A stretch of DNA of 64,000 bases. It comes from PALSA-1004 sp041483135. Its GTDB lineage: Bacteria > Pseudomonadota > Gammaproteobacteria > Burkholderiales > SG8-41. Location of the stretch: the NCBI GenBank assembly GCA_041483135.1, contig JBGPFE010000003.1, positions 1 to 64,000 on the forward strand. The letters run 5' to 3'. Made by a program: the position numbers and the translations under genes. Below the pieces are notes generated by a model that was not told where the DNA came from, made no database searches, and worked only from the letters and a program-made list of their open reading frames with translations. Numbering within the stretch: position 1 is the stretch's first letter; each line of letters begins with the position of its first letter. Below, piece after piece: positions 60,144 through 64,000 of the stretch.

Positions 60144-63100
60144 TTATTTCGAACAGCCGAAATCGTTCTGCGCCAGCAGAAGAGACTGATTGCCGCTGCC
60201 GTTGGTTATGTCCGCTGCTGCAACCGCGGGCGAATTCATCGAAGCGGAACTCGGCAGCAAGCCGGCCGGCTCCACCGGCATGCCGCCGCGACCCGCCAGC
60301 ACGAAGCTGCTCGCCTTGCCGGCGAGGCGCGCGGCGCAGCGCTCCGCGAGCAAATTACTCACATCCAGATAGGCCGTGGGAAGAGTGACGAGATTGCTGG
60401 TCAGGTCGACAATCGGCGAGCTGATCGAAACCGTCCCGCTGACGCCAAGCTGCGAGGACGCCGAGATCACGCTGCCGGGCGATTCGAAGATGTTGCCAGC
60501 GGTGATGTTGATGTTGCCGCCGTTGCCGCCGAAGGCGTTGGCGATGATCTGGCTGCTTTGCAGCACCACGAAGGTGGGGTCGATGGTGATGTTGCCGCCG
60601 TTGCCGAGGCCGGCCCCCACCGTGGTGGTGATTTTGCTGTCCTGCAGGGAGACCAGCACCCCCGCATGAATGTCGATGTTGCCGCCGTCGGCGCGGATCG
60701 ACTCGGTCGTGATCGCGCTGCCGCCCGTGAGCTGCAGCGAATTGCCCGCGTTCAGCACGATGTGCCCGGCGAGGCCGCTGCTGGTGGATTTGGCGCTGAT
60801 GCTCGAGCCGCCATCGAGCAGGATATCGCCGGCGTTCACCGTGATCGTGCCGCCGCGCCCGCTCCAGTTGGTGCTGGTGTCGATGCGGCCGCCGGCGCTC
60901 AGCGCGAGCCGCCCGGCGTTGAGCGTGACGTCGCCGGCGTTGCCGGTGCCGTTGGTGTTCGACGCGATGCTGCGCCCGGCGACCGCGAGCACCGGGGCGG
61001 TGATCGTGATGCTGCCGCCGTCGCCCTGCGTGTTGATCAGGGTCGAGGTGTCGATCGCGGGCAGGAAGTGGTTCGTCGTGGGCATGATGGAAACCGATCC
61101 GCTCGCCGCGATATTGATGCTGCCGCCGCGGCTGGAGCCGAACAGCACGCTCGCGCCGATATTGGAATCGCCCTGCATCAGCAGGCTGCCCACGCTGAGC
61201 GAAATCACGCCGGCGTCGGCGCCGAAATTGGTGTTTGACTGGATCGAGCCGCCGTTCATCGTCAGCAGCGGCGTGGTGACCGTGATCGCGCCGCCGCGTC
61301 CGCCGAAATAAGTCGACGCATCGAGTCCGCCGAGTTGCGTCGGGCCCGCGGTGATCTCGATGCGGTCGCTGGCGTTGACGTTGAGATTGCCGCCGTCGCC
61401 GTTGCCGAGGTAGCTCGAGACCGAGAGCTGGCCGTCGCCCAGCAGCCGCAGCGTGCCGGTCGTCACGTTGATATTGCCCGCGCGCCCCTGGTCGTGGGTG
61501 ATGGCGAGGATGGCCGCGCCGTCGACCACCAGCAACGGCGTCGCGATCGTGATCGAGCCGCCGTTGCCAATGCTGTCGGCCTCGCTGCTGATTCCGGTCA
61601 ATGCCGCGCCAAAAACCTGCAGCGACGAACTGGCGCGCAGGTCGATATCGGCGCCGGCGCCCGCGCCCCAGGTGGTGCTCCGTATCGGGCCTGCGACCGT
61701 GACATCGGCGCCCTGGATCAGGATGCCGCCGGTGGTGCCGCTGCTGTAATTGGTGGAATCCACGATGCCGTCCGTGATGCCGATCTGCGGCGCCGTGAGG
61801 GTGATGGCGCCGGCGCCGCCGGTGGTGGTCGCCACCGAACTCACCGTGCCGCCGTTCGACAGATTCAAACTTTGCGCGGCCGTCAGCACGAGGTCGCCGC
61901 TGCGGCCGGCCGCATAGCTCGCAGAGGCCACCGCGGCGCCGTCGGCGATGCTGATGCTATTCGCCTGCACGCTGATGTTGCCCGAGTTTCCGGGGCCGAA
62001 GGTGGCGGTGGACAGGCCGCTCAACACGCTCGCGCTTTCGTTGCCAGCGATCGCCACGCTCCCCGTCGCGGTCAGCATGATGTCGCCGCCGCGTCCGCTG
62101 CCGTACGTTTCGGTGAGCACGCGGCCGCCGCTGTCGAACTGCGCCGAGCCGACGTTCAGGTTGATGCCGGCGCCATTGCCGCCGGCGGTGGCGAACGAGT
62201 AGATATTGCCGCCGGTGTCGATTGTCAATTGCGGCGCGGTCACCGCAATCGTGCCGGCGGACCCGGCGCCGTTGCTGCCGGCGTACAGCCCGCTGCGGTT
62301 GCCGGAGATGTCGGTGCCGGAGATCACCACCGGCGCGCTGCTCGTGATCGTTTGGTTGCCGCCCGCTCCGGTTCCGCTCACGGAGGTATCGAGAAACGAA
62401 CCGCCGGTCAGCGCGACGCCGGCGGCCGTGAGCAGCAGATTGCCGCCGCTGCCCGCGCCGAGATTGCGCGCGGTGATGGCGCTGCCCGCGAGCGACGCCA
62501 TTCCGCTCAGCGCCAGTTCGACGTTGCCGCCGGCGCCCGGTTGGTCGTGATCGGAAGTGAGCGCCGAGTTCGTCATGGTCAGCGTGCCGCCGCGGATGAA
62601 AATATTTCCCGCCGTGAGACCGGGCACGCTGTCGGTCTGCAGCAGCGATCCGCTGAAGGTCAGCAGCGAAGAGTTGGCGGCGACCGCCGCGCCGATGCCC
62701 GGCGCGGCGGGCAGCACTTCGCCGGGCGCGCTCACGCCCGCGATGTCGATCTGCCCGCCGGCCGCGCGCAGCAGCGCGTTCGTCAGCGTGACGCCGCCGC
62801 CGAAGAGCGACAGCGTCTGGCCGTCGGGCATCTGCAGCGTCGACCCCGACACCGTCACTGGTGCCGGATTCGCGTTCAGGAACCCGAACGCCGAAGGCGG
62901 TGCGGAGGTCAATACGCTGTTGGCGGGCGTGGTGGCGTCAAAGCGCCCGTTGCTGCCGAGCTTCACGTAATCGGCGGTGCTCGCGTGAAACGAGCCGCTG
63001 ATGTTGAGGCTCGCGTTGGGGCCGAAGGAAATCCCGAGCGGATCGATCAGGAAGAAGTTCGCGCCGCCTATCGTCGAAGCGATCTGGCCGTCGATGCTCG

Positions 63101-63404
63101 AGGCGCTGCCGGTGACGCGGGTGATGACGTTGGCAACCGGGGTGGTCGAGGAGAAGGTCGCGGTTTCGCTGGTGCCGATATTGAAGGTGCCGAAGCTGAA
63201 GAAGAGGTTGCCGCCGGCGCCGCCGACGATCTGGCCGTAGGTCTGGGTGATGGGGTAGTTGGGGCCGTTGATGGTGCGCACGGCGCCCAAGGTGTTGTCG
63301 GTGACCACGCTGCCGGCGGCGAACGCCGGAACTGCCTGCACCGCGAACAGCGCAAGCGCAAAGCGATACACTGCGGCTTCTCTCACCCCAGCCTGCCTTT
63401 GCAA
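60144..63404 (-). CDS. TpsA secreted adhesin (filamentous haemagglutinin N-terminal domain)
   Basis: Exoprotein of the two-partner system, 1,086 residues. A signal peptide (ALALFAVQAVPAFA) leads to the TPS domain (about residues 30-150: NTLGAVRTINGPNYPITQTYG, FNIGTSETATF, GGANFFLIDPLGISFGPNA). A long beta-helix with GGNI.I-type repeats follows. The C-terminus has a conserved cap (LLAERCAARLAGKASSFVLA, then GRGGMPVEPAGLL) and ends NDFGCSK. TTG 63404 is the first start; GTG 63386 gives a neater signal. It is followed by tpsB in the same direction. Confidence 0.93.
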   Translation of the reverse strand: MQRQAGVREAAVYRFALALFAVQAVPAFAAGSVVTDNTLGAVRTINGPNYPITQTYGQIVGGAGGNLFFSFGTFNIGTSETATFSSTTPVANVITRVTGSASSIDGQIASTIGGANFFLIDPLGISFGPNASLNISGSFHASTADYVKLGSNGRFDATTPANSVLTSAPPSAFGFLNANPAPVTVSGSTLQMPDGQTLSLFGGGVTLTNALLRAAGGQIDIAGVSAPGEVLPAAPGIGAAVAANSSLLTFSGSLLQTDSVPGLTAGNIFIRGGTLTMTNSALTSDHDQPGAGGNVELALSGMASLAGSAITARNLGAGSGGNLLLTAAGVALTGGSFLDTSVSGTGAGGNQTITSSAPVVISGTDISGNRSGLYAGSNGAGSAGTIAVTAPQLTIDTGGNIYSFATAGGNGAGINLNVGSAQFDSGGRVLTETYGSGRGGDIMLTATGSVAIAGNESASVLSGLSTATFGPGNSGNISVQANSISIADGAAVASASYAAGRSGDLVLTAAQSLNLSNGGTVSSVATTTGGAGAITLTAPQIGITDGIVDSTNYSSGTTGGILIQGADVTVAGPIRSTTWGAGAGADIDLRASSSLQVFGAALTGISSEADSIGNGGSITIATPLLVVDGAAILAITHDQGRAGNINVTTGTLRLLGDGQLSVSSYLGNGDGGNLNVNASDRIEITAGPTQLGGLDASTYFGGRGGAITVTTPLLTMNGGSIQSNTNFGADAGVISLSVGSLLMQGDSNIGASVLFGSSRGGSINIAASGSVSIMPTTNHFLPAIDTSTLINTQGDGGSITITAPVLAVAGRSIASNTNGTGNAGDVTLNAGRLALSAGGRIDTSTNWSGRGGTITVNAGDILLDGGSSISAKSTSSGLAGHIVLNAGNSLQLTGGSAITTESIRADGGNIDIHAGVLVSLQDSKITTTVGAGLGNGGNITIDPTFVVLQSSQIIANAFGGNGGNINITAGNIFESPGSVISASSQLGVSGTVSISSPIVDLTSNLVTLPTAYLDVSNLLAERCAARLAGKASSFVLAGRGGMPVEPAGLLPSSASMNSPAVAAADITNGSGNQSLLLAQNDFGCSK

Positions 63405-63532
63405 CCGCGTGCCAACTTCACAGCCTGCGATGCCGAGGGCATCCGCATGCTGGTGGAATTGAACCGAGCATCCATCATATCGCCCCGTTCCCGCCCATGG
63501 AAATGTTCGCCGTCACACCGGCGAGGTCGTTT

Positions 63533-64000
63533 TTATTTCGTGCAGCCGAAATCGTTCTGCGCCAGCAGAAGAGACTGATTGCCGCTGCCGCCGCCCACGC
63601 GCGCTGCAACCGCGGGCGGATGCAGCGCGGCGGAACTGGGCAGCAAGCCGGCCGGCTCCACCGGCATGCCGCCGCGGCCCGCCATCACGAAACTGCTCGC
63701 TTTGCCGGCCAGGCGCGCGGCGCAGCGTTCCGCCAGCAGGGCGCTCACGTCAAGATAAGAGGTCGGCAGCGTCACGAGGCTGCTCGTGAGATCGACGATG
63801 GGCGAGGTGATGGTGACCGTGCCGCTGATGCCGAGCTGCGAGGATGCCGAGATCACGCTGTCAGGCGATTGGAAGATGTTGCCGGCGATGATATCGATAT
63901 TGCCGCCGTTGCCAGCGACGGCGTTGGCGATGATGCTGCTTCCGTTTAGAACCACGAAGGTGGGGTCGATTAAAATGTTGCCGCCGTTCCCCGCCCCGCC
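63533..64000 (-). CDS. Second TpsA paralogue, C-terminal part only
   Basis: The frame is open to the window edge, so the gene continues beyond 64000. About 155 residues are visible, and they closely match the end of the neighbouring tpsA: GNGGNILIDPTFVVL, the cap LLAERCAARLAGKASSFVMA, and the tail NQSLLLAQNDFGCTK. The stop is 129 bases upstream of the next tpsA. A tandem duplication sharing one tpsB is the simplest reading. Confidence 0.9.
   Translation of the reverse strand, partial: GGAGNGGNILIDPTFVVLNGSSIIANAVAGNGGNIDIIAGNIFQSPDSVISASSQLGISGTVTITSPIVDLTSSLVTLPTSYLDVSALLAERCAARLAGKASSFVMAGRGGMPVEPAGLLPSSAALHPPAVAARVGGGSGNQSLLLAQNDFGCTK

Noticed and set aside
61335..63578. 747-codon plus-strand frame opposite tpsA
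   Set aside because: Shadow of the repetitive tpsA; Arg/Ala/Gly-rich with no domains.

Overview
The window is a stretch of chromosome from a GC-rich betaproteobacterium, probably Burkholderiales/Nitrosomonadales-like; no genus can be read from it. The lineage call rests on gene order: bamD-rluD-pgeF-phaC-phaB-phaR-rimO, lysS-prfB-recJ with an RpfE-type gene, thrS-infC-rpmI-rplT-pheS-pheT-ihfA-merR-tRNA-Pro, a synthetase-type RelA, and a TTT (Bug) receptor remnant. Coding density is high and TTG/GTG starts are common.

Layout. 1-4065: 3' part of a giant beta-helical surface protein. 4.4-10.1 kb: MltB, a patatin lipoprotein, a short secretin-like protein, a phosphoesterase and a DinG-type helicase. 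10.1-16.1 kb: DUF1232, rimO and a polyhydroxybutyrate block (phaR, phasin, phaB, phaC) with a readable phasin promoter and PhaR-type operator. 16.2-22.3 kb: ZIP transporter, pgeF, rluD, bamD and a csoR-copZ-copA copper operon behind a CsoR-type operator/promoter. 22.3-31.6 kb: minus-strand run of a glycine-zipper protein, aacS, lysS, prfB (programmed +1 frameshift), a MgtC/DUF4010 protein, recJ and rpfE-like. 31.7-33.6 kb: lolC-lolD. 33.7-36 kb: an accessory patch with two attC-like sites bounding small membrane-protein genes, an AT-rich ORF remnant and a dispersed repeat; it looks like integron-type cassettes without an integrase in view. 36-46.7 kb: AlkA glycosylase, DUF2062, comEC, an alpha/beta hydrolase, O-acetylhomoserine sulfhydrylase, an exported hypothetical, a zinc-ribbon HEAGH protein, relA, a hydratase and DUF1330. 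46.9-55 kb: tRNA-Val and the thrS-to-ihfA translation operon, ending with a MerR regulator and tRNA-Pro. 55-58.3 kb: an exported hypothetical, a Skp/OmpH homologue, a Nit-type amidohydrolase, an orphan sugar-binding-like protein and a decayed TTT receptor. 58.3-64 kb: a two-partner secretion locus (tpsB, tpsA and a second, near-duplicate tpsA cut by the window edge).

How it fits together. PhaC, PhaB, phasin and PhaR make and control PHB granules, and AacS, some 7 kb away, can return acetoacetate to acetoacetyl-CoA; no phaA is present. The copper genes form a sensor-chaperone-pump unit. BamD, Skp and LolCD serve outer-membrane biogenesis, which the large TPS adhesins also need. The translation block carries several apparent control elements: a non-AUG infC start, a Thr-containing leader with a terminator ahead of thrS, a structured leader ahead of pheS, and the prfB frameshift.

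Most of the window is ordinary core genome. The least explained parts are the attC-like patch (34.6-35.7 kb), the rplT-pheS structured leader, the thrS leader and the duplicated TpsA locus.
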